A stretch of 64,000 nt of DNA from Treponema sp. OMZ 838. GTDB taxonomy: Bacteria > Spirochaetota > Spirochaetia > Treponematales > Treponemataceae. The stretch spans positions 868,001-932,000 of the forward strand of contig NZ_CP009227.1 in assembly GCF_000775995.1 (NCBI RefSeq). Reading direction: 5' to 3'. The notes under the pieces were generated by a model. It was not told where the DNA came from. It saw nothing but the letters and a program-made list of their open reading frames with translations, and did no database searches. Of the stretch, positions 1-8,871 are shown piece after piece. The stretch's first letter is position 1; each line of letters begins with the position of its first letter. The translations under genes and the position numbers were made by a program.

Positions 1-231
1 ACTTTTGGTATGATTGGCAATGACTTGAGCAAGGGTTGTTTTTCCCGTCCCCGGCGGCCCAAAAAAGATAACGGACGAGAGCCTGTCCGCTTGGATGGCT
101 CTCCTTAACAACCGCCCTTTTCCGACAATATGTTCCTGCCCGATATATTCATCAAGACTGCGGGGGCGCATTCGTGCAGCAAGCGGAAGCCGTTCCGCCG
201 CCGCCGCTGCCTCGAATAAATCGTTACTCAC
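1..231 (-). CDS. rarA: RarA/MgsA-type replication-associated AAA+ ATPase (N-terminus only, cut by window edge)
   Basis: This is the N-terminal part (about 77 residues) of the clamp-loader-like ATPase RarA, which acts at stalled replication forks. The visible protein has the family block LAARMRPRSLDEYIGQEH followed by the Walker A motif FFGPPGTGKTT. The start chosen is a GTG at 229-231, which overlaps the stop of the upstream lipoprotein gene by 8 bases, so the two are probably co-transcribed. A later ATG lies inside the conserved AARMRP block and would cut the domain. The rest of the gene lies before position 1. Family assignment is firm; the start is inferred from overlap and similarity. Confidence 0.85.
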   Translation of the reverse strand, partial: MSNDLFEAAAAAERLPLAARMRPRSLDEYIGQEHIVGKGRLLRRAIQADRLSSVIFFGPPGTGKTTLAQVIANHTKS

Positions 232-1267
232 GGTTCCATTCTATTTGACCGGGATTGTAGAAGCCCCACAAGCCGCTATATTTTGTATTGGGATCGTTTA
301 CACCGGCATAGATGACATAACCGGTACCGTTCTCAAACGCATAAATAGGATTAATCACATATTTTCCAACGCTGTTGTTATATTGAAGAATATTCCCTGG
401 CGGGACGGAAGAATCTGCGGAACCCGCTTTAATCGATTGTGCACCCGCAAGAGTAGGCGCACTGCCGGCAAGCTTAATTTCTCCATACCCCTTTATACCG
501 CTGATCAGTACTAAGTGTTTATTGTGCAAATAGGTAATACTTTGAGGGTTGCTTACACCATGCGCGGTACTTGTCCAATGAGTGCCGTCATAACAGTACA
601 ATTTCGTGTTGTCAACAACAAAGACGGAGTTTGCAGGTCCTTCACAAATACCCTTTAGTCCCGAAGAAGGACTACCGCTACCATTTTTCGGTGTCCCGTC
701 ATTCTTGTAAAGCCCGTTTTCCAATAAGCAGTATAAACCGGCCGCACCGACCGGCGCCTTGTCGGTAGGCGACGCCCATGCAGCCGATAACGTACTACCA
801 CCTGTAATGGTTCTTATCGTATAGGTTGTTGCATTACCGCTCTTTCTCGATTCGATTGCAAAAATAGCCCGCGATCCGAAAACAGCCTGCGCCGTTGATC
901 CAGGCACCTTAGTCCAAGATTTAGTTCCCGGGTCGTACCAATGAATTGTAAAGGTATCGCTTTGTTCAAATGCGGCATAGAGGTTGGGGCCATCGACAGC
1001 AAGTCCTGTGCACAGACCAGAAGGGCAATCCTTCATCTCCGACCATTTTCCTGTTTTTCCCTTTTCCTTGTACCATATTTTTCCGTTTGAAGCATATAAC
1101 GTATTGCTAATCTCAACTATTCCGCGGACGCGGCCTTTAACGGAAGCAGGGTTGAGTTTTACCTCCTGCTCTATCGCAGCGAATATCGGCGGGTTTTTAC
1201 ATGCTGATAACACGATTACAAGAGAAACCGCGAGAGTAGCGGCAAATAGTATTTTTATTTTTTTCAT
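224..1267 (-). CDS. Treponemal lipoprotein of unknown function
   Basis: This 347-residue protein starts with a charged n-region, a hydrophobic stretch and a spirochaetal lipobox ending LSAC at residue 23, so it should be lipid-anchored. The rest has repeated short blocks of the type 'LYASNGKIWYKE', 'LYCYDGTHW' and 'LYKNDG', spaced 40-60 residues apart, which suggests a beta-propeller-like fold. I do not recognise a named family. It lies 14 bases after an outer-membrane barrel gene and overlaps rarA, so it may belong to a small envelope operon. A binding or scaffolding role at the cell surface is only a guess. Confidence 0.7.
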   Translation of the reverse strand: MKKIKILFAATLAVSLVIVLSACKNPPIFAAIEQEVKLNPASVKGRVRGIVEISNTLYASNGKIWYKEKGKTGKWSEMKDCPSGLCTGLAVDGPNLYAAFEQSDTFTIHWYDPGTKSWTKVPGSTAQAVFGSRAIFAIESRKSGNATTYTIRTITGGSTLSAAWASPTDKAPVGAAGLYCLLENGLYKNDGTPKNGSGSPSSGLKGICEGPANSVFVVDNTKLYCYDGTHWTSTAHGVSNPQSITYLHNKHLVLISGIKGYGEIKLAGSAPTLAGAQSIKAGSADSSVPPGNILQYNNSVGKYVINPIYAFENGTGYVIYAGVNDPNTKYSGLWGFYNPGQIEWNRE

Positions 1268-1281
1268 AGTTCTGTTCCTTT

Positions 1282-1905
1282 TTAGAAGTGATACCGGGCT
1301 GCAAAGCCGATATTCAAGAAATTGCCCGTACGATTAAAGCTTGAATCTTTATACCATTGCGGAACTATATCCCATGATAATTCGCCGCCGAACGACCATT
1401 CGGGGGAATACTGATAGAAAACGCCGGCTTGCGGTCTAAAGAACAAGCTGAAATACCGCGTACCGTTATAGGATTGAAAATCACCGCCGATCCCGAACGT
1501 GAGCGGAATACGGAATTTTTCGATTGCAAAGGTATATCCTGAATTGATGGTAAAGGGAATGGCAAAATAGAGATTACTGCCGCGCGTTAAATGAAAGGTA
1601 AAAGCAACATCACCGCCGATGGAAACTCCTTTCGTCAGATAGTGAGTATAACCGAGGAAGATGCTGCCGCCCGGATAAATCTTGGGGTTAATCGCAAACT
1701 TATTCGGCGAGGTATTAAAAAGCGGTATCCCCAACTGTAACCCCATGCGGATAAACTGATCGCCCTTCCGAATAGGTTCATAAACATAAGCGGCAATAGG
1801 GGCTTGCGCAGACGGTGTTTCCGGTTCTTGAGTTTCGGCAGCTTCTTGCGCAAAGGTATTCCATATCAAAACAGAAAAAAAGAAAAATAACCAACAACGT
1901 TTCAT
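1282..1905 (-). CDS. Outer-membrane beta-barrel protein (small OmpW/OmpX-like barrel)
   Basis: The predicted protein has a signal peptide (MKRCWLF...NTFAQ), a short acidic and proline-rich linker, then alternating amphipathic strands rich in Tyr, Phe and Gly. It ends in Tyr-His-Phe; a terminal aromatic residue is the usual signal for BAM-dependent insertion. The size (about 207 residues) suits an eight-stranded barrel. I start at the ATG at 1905 because the signal peptide begins there and a GGAG lies upstream. An in-frame ATG at 1923 would add six residues. The lipoprotein gene follows 14 bases downstream. The specific function is unknown. Confidence 0.7.
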   Translation of the reverse strand: MKRCWLFFFFSVLIWNTFAQEAAETQEPETPSAQAPIAAYVYEPIRKGDQFIRMGLQLGIPLFNTSPNKFAINPKIYPGGSIFLGYTHYLTKGVSIGGDVAFTFHLTRGSNLYFAIPFTINSGYTFAIEKFRIPLTFGIGGDFQSYNGTRYFSLFFRPQAGVFYQYSPEWSFGGELSWDIVPQWYKDSSFNRTGNFLNIGFAARYHF

Positions 1906-2042
1906 AAAGGAATTCAACTCCATCTCATTTTATAGGATTGGGCATCTCTAAAAACTCACGTATAGATTTGTAGAAGATCCCGATAAAACAATATCAAACT
2001 TGCCTTGTAAAGTATCTGTAAACAATCACCCTGTACCATAAG

Positions 2043-2606
2043 TTACAGAAGCGCCGGCGTTAACCATGCAACGTCCCATGCATAGAGCGCTAATGCAATC
2101 AGCCCCATACTGATTAGTAATAGCGGTGCATTTTTCCATTGCGCGCTGACATTGCTTTCCTCAACCCTCCGTCTGACGGCACAAAGCACAAACGACCAAA
2201 CAAGCATACTTACTAAGGCGCTCACCAGAATAGCAATCAATTCGATATAGGTGAAAGCCTGATAGAGGGCAAAGATAACGGTACCGCCCGAAAACAAGCG
2301 CTCCCGTATCAGCCGACTTTCAGAATGTTTAAAAAATATTCGGTGTACGGTCAGATCGCACAGATATACGATTATCAATGCGGCAATCGGCGTTATACTT
2401 ACGATATCGAGCGGTAATAAAATAGAAAATTCAAGCAGCCAGCTGAGTGACGCAGAAATGAGTATCACTGCACCATCCCGTAGAATAAACGGAATCACTA
2501 CGCGGGTTGAACGCGCATTCATCGAAAGGCGTTCCAAACCGATACCGTGCAAAAAGACTAATGAAGCAGGAAAAGTATAAAAAAAGATCAAGGATGCAAT
2601 AAACAT
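2043..2606 (-). CDS. rnfA: Divergent RnfA-like membrane subunit
   Basis: This 187-residue integral membrane protein has about six hydrophobic segments and sits last in a C-D-G-E-A gene order, where Rnf operons carry rnfA. The C-terminal stretch 'LLLISMGLIALALYAW' matches the RnfA ending 'ALITAGLLALAFMGF' in pattern. In classical RnfA a GLCP-type cysteine near residue 25 and an NCA motif in the middle help hold an intramembrane [2Fe-2S] cluster. Here the corresponding places read HGIGLER and a segment without cysteine; the two cysteines present lie elsewhere. It starts 12 bases after rnfE. Assignment rests on synteny plus weak similarity, so this is a degenerate family member at best. Confidence 0.55.
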   Translation of the reverse strand: MFIASLIFFYTFPASLVFLHGIGLERLSMNARSTRVVIPFILRDGAVILISASLSWLLEFSILLPLDIVSITPIAALIIVYLCDLTVHRIFFKHSESRLIRERLFSGGTVIFALYQAFTYIELIAILVSALVSMLVWSFVLCAVRRRVEESNVSAQWKNAPLLLISMGLIALALYAWDVAWLTPALL

Positions 2607-2618
2607 ACGGAATCTCCC

Positions 2619-3214
2619 CTACTGCCGGTTTCGATACGATTCATCGGTTTGGAACGGCAAAAGTTCACCCTTATGAAAACTGCGGAAAAGCCAGAGTGCA
2701 ACACCGAGCATCATAAGAACACCGGCGCTGCTCCCAAAAAATTTAAGCGGTAAAGGGAACGGGATAAGCGTAATACTGAATAAGCCGGAGCGAGCAGGTA
2801 AAGAAACCGTACCGAACACCACGAGTTCCCGCAATATCGAAATAGCCGCTAAGAGAATCGAATAGAGTATCGGCATTTCAAACGGATATTGGCTTGAATC
2901 ATACATACCGATGCTGATAATCAGTATATACGAAAACCCAACCATATATATGTATCTTTCAAGGCTAATTGCCATCACGGGAAAAATTACCCCTACGATT
3001 TGCGCATATAAGGCTGCCGCAAAAATAATATCAAGGTAGAGTATCATCTGAGAAAACTTATCAATTTTAAAATAAGCGATAAGCATCTTACTTACTATTC
3101 CGACAGCCAAAAGAAACCAAAATTCCGCAATAAAGATCAAACCTTCAGCAAAATGAGCTGCGAGGGGGATGACCGGACATAAACCTAAAAAAAGACAATA
3201 GATTTGTTTATCAT
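2619..3214 (-). CDS. rnfE: Divergent RnfE-like membrane subunit, interrupted by a homopolymer frameshift
   Basis: The gene begins at an ATG at 3214, just after the rnfG stop. The first ten codons (MINKSIVFF) run into a stop inside a run of seven T (3187-3193, plus strand A). One extra base there would join them to LGLCPVIPLAAHF and to the long open frame ending at 2619, giving about 198 residues, a normal RnfE length. GLCP is the conserved cysteine motif of RnfE/NqrD. The C-terminal half shows the family's 'SILRELVVFGTVSLP' block. The second family cysteine motif (NCAILG) is not apparent; that place reads IGMYDSS. An internal start at 3140 would miss the first membrane segment. Confidence 0.6.
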
Positions 3215-3215
3215 A

Positions 3216-3686
3216 TTACCACCACTCCCACCGCTTCATTACCGTTTCAATTTTATCTTGCTGCATTGCAACGGCTGTCTGCGTTATTCCGTAGCGCTCC
3301 GCTTGCTCCGGAAGGGCGTCAACTCCGGCGAGTCCGCAGAAGATGCAACCGATTGAGCGTTCATAAAAAAAGACAGCAGGATAAACACCGTACTTACCGG
3401 TTAGCGGGAGCATAAATACAAAAGCATCATATCCTGAATATGATGCGGACAATACCGCACGGAATGGTAACCCGGATACTCTTGAGTTACCAATGCCCGT
3501 GATTGTTATTTGTTGATCCTTAAAGCCCGGATATGCACGGCAAAGCTTTTCTGCTGCAGCGGTCAAATATTGGGCATCCGCTTTTTTCCGTAGATATGAC
3601 AGCCCAAAAAATGAGGCCAAGAATACAAGCACAATTCCGGCAAGTGCGGCATATTTTTTTAAAAGGTATTTTGCAGCATCGGTCAT
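3216..3686 (-). CDS. rnfG: RnfG-position periplasmic subunit lacking the flavinylation motif
   Basis: This 156-residue protein has one N-terminal membrane anchor (residues about 14-30) and a periplasmic domain containing 'LPLTGKYGVYPAVFFYE'. It lies between rnfD and rnfE, where rnfG belongs, and overlaps the rnfD stop. Classical RnfG is about 200 residues and carries FMN on the Thr of an S-G-A-T motif near its C-terminus. No such motif is present; the protein ends in RWEWW. It is therefore either a shortened RnfG without covalent FMN or an unrelated replacement. The call rests on position and topology. Confidence 0.45.
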   Translation of the reverse strand: MTDAAKYLLKKYAALAGIVLVFLASFFGLSYLRKKADAQYLTAAAEKLCRAYPGFKDQQITITGIGNSRVSGLPFRAVLSASYSGYDAFVFMLPLTGKYGVYPAVFFYERSIGCIFCGLAGVDALPEQAERYGITQTAVAMQQDKIETVMKRWEWW

Positions 3687-4705
3687 AATGCACCTCGTCT
3701 TCTTTTATAAAAATATGCTTCGAGCCACTCGATGAGGGGGGTGAGGCAATCAACAAATAAAACGGCGAAAGGAATACCGGCCGGTATCGCACCGGGACCC
3801 GCAATACAAAAAGCTAAGATGCCGGTCAGTATACCCGTGATGAATCTCCCTTCCCATGAACGGGGAATAGAGCCGCTGTCGTTCATGACAAAAAAGGCCG
3901 AAAAAAGAGCGCCGCTCGTCAGTAGCGCAGATAATATATCACCCTGTCCGTATGCACTTGCTTGCGCTGCGGAGGGAAACAAATACACAAGCAGACCGTA
4001 AACGATCAAAAAGGTAAAAGGAAGTGTTTTATGAATCGTTTTTACTGACAGCAATACAATCGAAGAACATAACGTTAAGAGATTATAACGGAAAGCCGGT
4101 ACGGCGGATGGATAATGAAGGAAAAGACTGATATACCCTTCCGGCAGCGTTACATCAACCCCGTGCAAAAATGTTGAATTAAACACGGACGTTATATATT
4201 GGTCGGCCGGTGTCTGCAACAGACCGGAACCGTCCATCGCTGCAAAAACGCTGCCGCCGGAGAGTATCCGATCGGCACTGACCGGTTGCACAAAGCAATC
4301 GGGTTTGCAGACTGCTGCAATACAGACGGCAAGCATGACCGGATTAATCCATGAGGAACCTTTTCCGCCGAAAACACCCCAGCTGAAAAAATAACTCATA
4401 AATGCGATCAAAAAGCTAAAGACGAAGCCTCCGTTAACCGGTAGAAAAAAACCGATCAACAATCCGGTTACGAGCGCATGAATATCAAAGGTACCCTTCC
4501 CTTGCATATAACCGATAAGAAAAGACGCAAGCGCTGCTGCCGCTCCGGCGGATATGACCAGAAAGATACTTGCAAAATCGTGCATAATGCCCATTGCGAT
4601 AAGCTGAAGCGATAAGAGGCTCAGCACGAGTATAGCTGTCTGCCGCGCATTCATACCGGTATAGACGTAAGGCGCAGGAGCGAGCATTGTACGGTTATAC
4701 GGCAT
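3683..4705 (-). CDS. rnfD: RnfD/NqrB-family membrane subunit
   Basis: This 340-residue polytopic protein belongs to the NqrB/RnfD family, the membrane subunit of Rnf-type ferredoxin:NAD+ ion pumps. Visible family blocks are the N-terminal 'LAPAPYVYTGMNARQTAILVLS', the 'ALVTGLLIGFFLPV' segment, 'SSWINPVMLAV', and 'ALLTSGALFSAFFVMND' near the C-terminus. The S/T-G-A-T motif that carries covalent FMN in most members is not visible; the expected region reads 'MDGSGLLQTPADQYITS'. The gene overlaps rnfC by 11 bases and rnfG by 4, so translation is likely coupled. Family assignment is good; the cofactor loss is my reading without an alignment. Confidence 0.8.
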   Translation of the reverse strand: MPYNRTMLAPAPYVYTGMNARQTAILVLSLLSLQLIAMGIMHDFASIFLVISAGAAAALASFLIGYMQGKGTFDIHALVTGLLIGFFLPVNGGFVFSFLIAFMSYFFSWGVFGGKGSSWINPVMLAVCIAAVCKPDCFVQPVSADRILSGGSVFAAMDGSGLLQTPADQYITSVFNSTFLHGVDVTLPEGYISLFLHYPSAVPAFRYNLLTLCSSIVLLSVKTIHKTLPFTFLIVYGLLVYLFPSAAQASAYGQGDILSALLTSGALFSAFFVMNDSGSIPRSWEGRFITGILTGILAFCIAGPGAIPAGIPFAVLFVDCLTPLIEWLEAYFYKRRRGAL

Positions 4706-5971
4706 AACTATCTCCTCTTGCTGCTGCCGATTTGATAATCGCGCTTAACGGAATACGTACCGGACATACTGCCGAACAACAGGCACAACCGCTGCATAAT
4801 GCAATAGAACGCAGCGTTTCGGAGGTGTACCGGTCTCTTTGAATATGGCGTACCGTATCGATGGGGTCGATATATGCCGGGCAGCTCCGTAGGCATTGTC
4901 CGCAATGGCCGCATTCCTCCAGTTGTTGTTGAATATCAATATCTTTCCCGACCGCGTGGATCGATTTAATTCCCTTGCCGGCAGGTAAGTCTAAACTGTC
5001 AACCAATGTTCCGCGCAACAAACCGTTAATAATGATATGCGTATTTTTGCTTTTAAAACCGCCGCATTCTTCTATCAAGTGCCCGATCGGTGTCCCGATG
5101 CGTACTTTAATAACCTTGGTATGTTCCAATGTCTTGCCGGTAAGGAGCAAATACGTTGTCAACATCGGTTGGTTGTGCTGCACCGATTCATAAACCGACA
5201 ACGCAGTCGAAGCGTCGATCACGACAGCATCTTTTTCTGCCGAACGTGTATGGGCAGTTCCTGCCGGATAGGTTTGCGGGATGGTTAGATGTGCAAGATC
5301 GCGGTCGGAAATAACGGTTCCGATTGTATCAAAAAGGGTACGGTCTTTTTTTCCGTACCTGTTTCAACGATGATTTTTGCGGCGCCCATCGCATGAGCGA
5401 TAATGCCGATTCCTTCTGCAACTTCGCGGATAAAACGGTGAGCTAAAAAAGAATCCAGCATACAGGTAGGGTCTTTATCGTAAAGCATAACGGTTAGCGT
5501 TTTTAAACCGTGCTTTACCGCCGCTCTAATATCTTCTGCAAGAGAAACCGTTTCTCCTGAAGTATTCACTAAACCAGCATGGTCGAGGAAATGAATCAGC
5601 CCTATCTGATCGCTTTGCTTCCATAAGTACGGAGTACGTTGCTTCCCCAATATACCGAAGCTGCCTCCTGTTTTGATATGGAGTCCGCGGAATGAATGAC
5701 CGTTTGGAAGCTGTGCGTCAACAATCCCCGAAACAATACCGGGAACCGAGGCATGAACGTGCGCCGATAAGCTATTCCCTGCACGGGCAACCATCTGCCC
5801 TTCATTCACAAAATCTCCTACGGAGACCAGCGGAAGGCTGCTCGTTTGTGTTCTAAATGCAAGCGGAACCAGCGCATATTGCGGCAGAAAAGCATTTCCC
5901 TCAAATTGGGGATCTAAGCGGATATATTTTACTTGCTGTTGTCCTCGTTTAAATCGTATAAATTCCATCAT
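4695..5971 (-). CDS. rnfC: RnfC-like peripheral subunit with two [4Fe-4S] motifs, interrupted by a frameshift
   Basis: Two open frames make one 425-residue RnfC-like protein. The N-terminal frame (5971 to 5285) covers the barrel-sandwich and nucleotide-binding-like region. The C-terminal frame continues from about 5347 to 4695 and carries CGHCGQCLRSCP and CSGCACCSAVCP, two ferredoxin-type [4Fe-4S] motifs. The break is at a run of seven A on the coding strand (5352-5346); adding one A gives the smooth join ...VETGTEKKDRTLFDTIG.... The glycine-rich GLGGAGFPT and NGAECEP motifs of normal RnfC, used for FMN/NADH, are not recognisable; the place reads 'LIHFLDHAGLVNTSG'. It overlaps the upstream gene (TGA/ATG) and rnfD. 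See findings for the frameshift. Confidence 0.75.
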
Positions 5972-7425
5972 CGTATTTTGCTCATTATAATCAGAACACA
6001 GGGAAATAACAACGTGCCGAGGATAATAAAAAACGAGGCAAACGGAGTCAGTGTAGATACATATAAGGGGCGATAGGCAGCAGCAGAAAAACCGGCTTGG
6101 GCTATCAGCATCTTTTCTAGCGGAAGCAGCGCCAGCCGTTCGTTTCTTAAAGCTCGAAGAATAAACACCGTATCAAAGGAATAGATAACTCTTTCTTCAC
6201 GATGCAGTTTTCCCTCTGAATTCTCATAATAGGAATCAAAGTACACCCGCATATTCGGCGTAAGCGGCTGGAGCGGTTCATGCACATTCAGGTAGGGTAA
6301 AACAGCCGTATACCAATAATCTTCTATATAGTTACTTAAATCGGGGAGATAATCTTGCGGCCGCGATGCCTGCACGGTAAAAAAGCCGGAATCGGTAAAC
6401 GGAATCGGCTGCCGTGAAACCGGCTGAGGCGCATTCAATTTAGCGGCAGCGGGACTTAAACGGTTCGTTGAGAACACAAGCGGTATAATCGCAGACACCA
6501 GCAGCAAACAGCCGGTTAAAACGGTAGCAGTAATTGCATATCGTGTATTCCAGAACTGTGCCCATGATTGCGGATGCATGGCAAACAGCTTTAACGAAGG
6601 ATGTTGACGGTACTGCTCCCAATACGTCTCTTTCAGCTGTAAAAAGCTGTATACGGAAAAAAGTATACTTGCCGATAACAGCAGCGCCAGCAAGAAAAAA
6701 CACAAGGAAACTATTCCATCGATAGCCGCAGTCAACAGCGGGGCAGCAGGAAGAATCAGCATGAATATATTATGCTTTATCCGCTCTTTAAGCTGCTTCC
6801 ACTGAATAGTCAATTCGTTTTCCAGAGCCTCCAACCAATATGCGGCAGTCAATATACTTAACAGGGCAGTTGCAGACGATAAACTGCTTTTAATACAAAA
6901 AGCGTAACAGACAAAGCTGAACGCAGCGGCAAAAAACAGCAGTTTTTTACGGGAACCGGCAATACAGTAGGCAAACAGAATAAGCGCAAGCAGCCCTTGT
7001 ATCGGACTATATGGAATAGCAGCTTCAAGAAAAAAATGAGCTCGTTTACCGTAGAGCGAAAAATAGAACGAAAGGTATTTAAAAATCGAAGTATATGGAA
7101 GATACAGATATTGATATCCGCCGTCGTCATCGCGGAACCATCGGGTATAACGGCCGATATCGGTAAATGGAAAGCGTTCATGCCGGCCGGTTCCTAGTAA
7201 TGAAAAGCGGTTTGAAACGGAAAACTCCGATGCAGCTCCCGATATACCGGCCTCTTCCGCAGCAGAAACATACCGTTCAATATCGTCCGAACAGGGAACC
7301 GCTGCTATCCGGTAGCCATCCCACACAGGAGCATAAAAACGGAGAGGAAAGATAATAAAAAGCAAGAGGATTCCGGTTGCGATGAACGCCGACAAGAAAT
7401 ATAAAAAACCGTTCAGCCGCTTCAT
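5968..7425 (-). CDS. Spirochaetal polytopic membrane protein, unknown function
   Basis: This 485-residue protein has an N-terminal membrane segment, a periplasmic domain (about residues 35-135), a cluster of four to six membrane helices (about 140-275), a further helix near 300, a second soluble domain (about 325-450) and a C-terminal helix. I recognise no family. It follows the DUF212 gene by 3 bases and overlaps rnfC by 4, so it is probably transcribed with the Rnf-like genes. Its soluble domains could be assembly or anchoring parts of that complex, but nothing in the sequence shows this directly. Confidence 0.65.
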   Translation of the reverse strand: MKRLNGFLYFLSAFIATGILLLFIIFPLRFYAPVWDGYRIAAVPCSDDIERYVSAAEEAGISGAASEFSVSNRFSLLGTGRHERFPFTDIGRYTRWFRDDDGGYQYLYLPYTSIFKYLSFYFSLYGKRAHFFLEAAIPYSPIQGLLALILFAYCIAGSRKKLLFFAAAFSFVCYAFCIKSSLSSATALLSILTAAYWLEALENELTIQWKQLKERIKHNIFMLILPAAPLLTAAIDGIVSLCFFLLALLLSASILFSVYSFLQLKETYWEQYRQHPSLKLFAMHPQSWAQFWNTRYAITATVLTGCLLLVSAIIPLVFSTNRLSPAAAKLNAPQPVSRQPIPFTDSGFFTVQASRPQDYLPDLSNYIEDYWYTAVLPYLNVHEPLQPLTPNMRVYFDSYYENSEGKLHREERVIYSFDTVFILRALRNERLALLPLEKMLIAQAGFSAAAYRPLYVSTLTPFASFFIILGTLLFPCVLIIMSKIR

Positions 7426-7428
7426 GAG

Positions 7429-7914
7429 TTATACTGTATAATAGAGTGAAAAATAACTTCCGATTACAACACCGAGAATCATACCGGCAAAAACTTCAAC
7501 AGGGGTATGACCTTGAACTTCTTTCACGGGCTTAAAAGGTATGTCCATTGTTTCGGCCATTTTAGCGCCTACTTCGTTTAACATTTTTGCTTGAAGTCCG
7601 CTTGAACGGCGGACGCCCATTGCGTCCCTAATAACAATCATCGCAGAAAAAATAGAAAAAATAAATAAATCCGAAGAAACGCCCTGTTTAAAACCGATTG
7701 TAGTCGAGAGAGCTGTCACAAGAGCAGAATGACTTGAGGGCATCCCTCCTGTGCGCCATACCAATAAGTCAAAAAAGACCGGCAGAGAATGTACTGATGA
7801 TCCGCAAAATCCGATGAATGTTTTGATAAATTGACTCAAAAGCCAGCTTGTAATCGCCGCTAAAAAAATCGGGTTTTGAGCTACAATTTTAACTTGTGTA
7901 AAAAAAACCTGCAT
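7429..7914 (-). CDS. DUF212 / divergent PAP2 family membrane protein
   Basis: This 161-residue membrane protein matches the DUF212 (YuiD-like, divergent PAP2) family in length and in the motifs GGMPSSHSALVTAL (residues about 56-70), 'VIRDAMGVRRSSG' and 'GHTPVEVFAGMILG'. The family resembles PAP2-type lipid phosphatases, and the SSH, R and GHTP residues correspond to the phosphatase signature, so a phospholipid or isoprenoid phosphate phosphatase role is plausible but unproven. The next gene starts 3 bases downstream. Confidence 0.85.
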   Translation of the reverse strand: MQVFFTQVKIVAQNPIFLAAITSWLLSQFIKTFIGFCGSSVHSLPVFFDLLVWRTGGMPSSHSALVTALSTTIGFKQGVSSDLFIFSIFSAMIVIRDAMGVRRSSGLQAKMLNEVGAKMAETMDIPFKPVKEVQGHTPVEVFAGMILGVVIGSYFSLYYTV

Positions 7915-7935
7915 CTTGTGGACAGTTTTGTATAA

Positions 7936-8865
7936 TTAACAGCTTTTGTCAAGCACCGCATCTTTTAAAGAGGCTATCCAGCATTGCATGAGGATGCCGA
8001 ATGCGACTGCAACATTGAGAGAAGCTTTGATGCCCTTCATCGGAATGCTGACAATACCGGCGGAAACCCTTTTGAGAGCTTCCGCACTGAGCCCCAGTTC
8101 TTCGGAGCCGAGCAGGACAATGCCGTGCTTGGGGAAAGAAAAAGAGGTAATCGGAGTGCCGCCGGTTTCAAGCGCAAAGACGGGTAAGTCGGCAGGCAGA
8201 GCTTCAAGCGGGCAATATTCCCACGGTAGAAAGTGAGTGCACCCCATCGCCGACCGCTGCGCACGGGGCTGTTCGGGGGAAACGCAGCCCTCCGACAAGA
8301 GCAGCTTTTCCGCACCGAAAGCCTCTGCGGTACGGAATATGGAACCGAGGTTAAAGGGCGCGCGGATATCTTCGGCATACACATAGACACCCGGATAAAA
8401 CGGGCGCATTACCGGAATCGCTGCCGACGGTACACCGCTCTGTGTTTCTGCATCGGGCGCTGCCGGGTTCGGCACGGTTGTATCATGCCTCGGTGTATCG
8501 ATGCCATAGCGCAGCCCCGGAGCGATTAAATCCCATTCGGAAGGCTGCACACCGCTCTGCCGGTACAACGCATGGCGCAGCGTATTAAATAGTACGCGGT
8601 AATCTCCGGCGATGAGCGTTTCCGCACGTAAGGCGGACATATAGGTTTTGACGGCAGCGGTAATAGCGGAATCGGACGGATACATTGACGCAAGGTGTGT
8701 ACAAAGCCCTTCGATATAAAATGAATCGCAGGAAAGAGAAACAGCCGAACACGGTAAGCCGGAAGGAACCGGAACACATTCGGCTTCAAGTATCTCAAGG
8801 ATTTTAATAACCTTGCGTATCTTTTGAGTAGTAGGGAGCCGGCCAAGCTTAAAAAGCTCAATCAT
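7936..8865 (-). CDS. TrmH/SpoU family RNA 2'-O-methyltransferase
   Basis: This 309-residue protein ends in a SPOUT methyltransferase domain (about residues 160-300). Motif 1 reads 'APFNLGSIFRTAEAFGAEKL', motif 2 'GIVLLGSEELGLS' and motif 3 'VSIPMKGIKASLNVAVAFGI', the trefoil-knot S-adenosylmethionine site. The N-terminal 150 residues are a spirochaete-type extension I do not recognise. It should methylate the ribose of a tRNA or rRNA nucleotide; the target cannot be read from sequence. It starts 6 bases after the Fe-ADH-like gene. Confidence 0.88.
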   Translation of the reverse strand: MIELFKLGRLPTTQKIRKVIKILEILEAECVPVPSGLPCSAVSLSCDSFYIEGLCTHLASMYPSDSAITAAVKTYMSALRAETLIAGDYRVLFNTLRHALYRQSGVQPSEWDLIAPGLRYGIDTPRHDTTVPNPAAPDAETQSGVPSAAIPVMRPFYPGVYVYAEDIRAPFNLGSIFRTAEAFGAEKLLLSEGCVSPEQPRAQRSAMGCTHFLPWEYCPLEALPADLPVFALETGGTPITSFSFPKHGIVLLGSEELGLSAEALKRVSAGIVSIPMKGIKASLNVAVAFGILMQCWIASLKDAVLDKSC

Positions 8866-8871
8866 GCGTTA

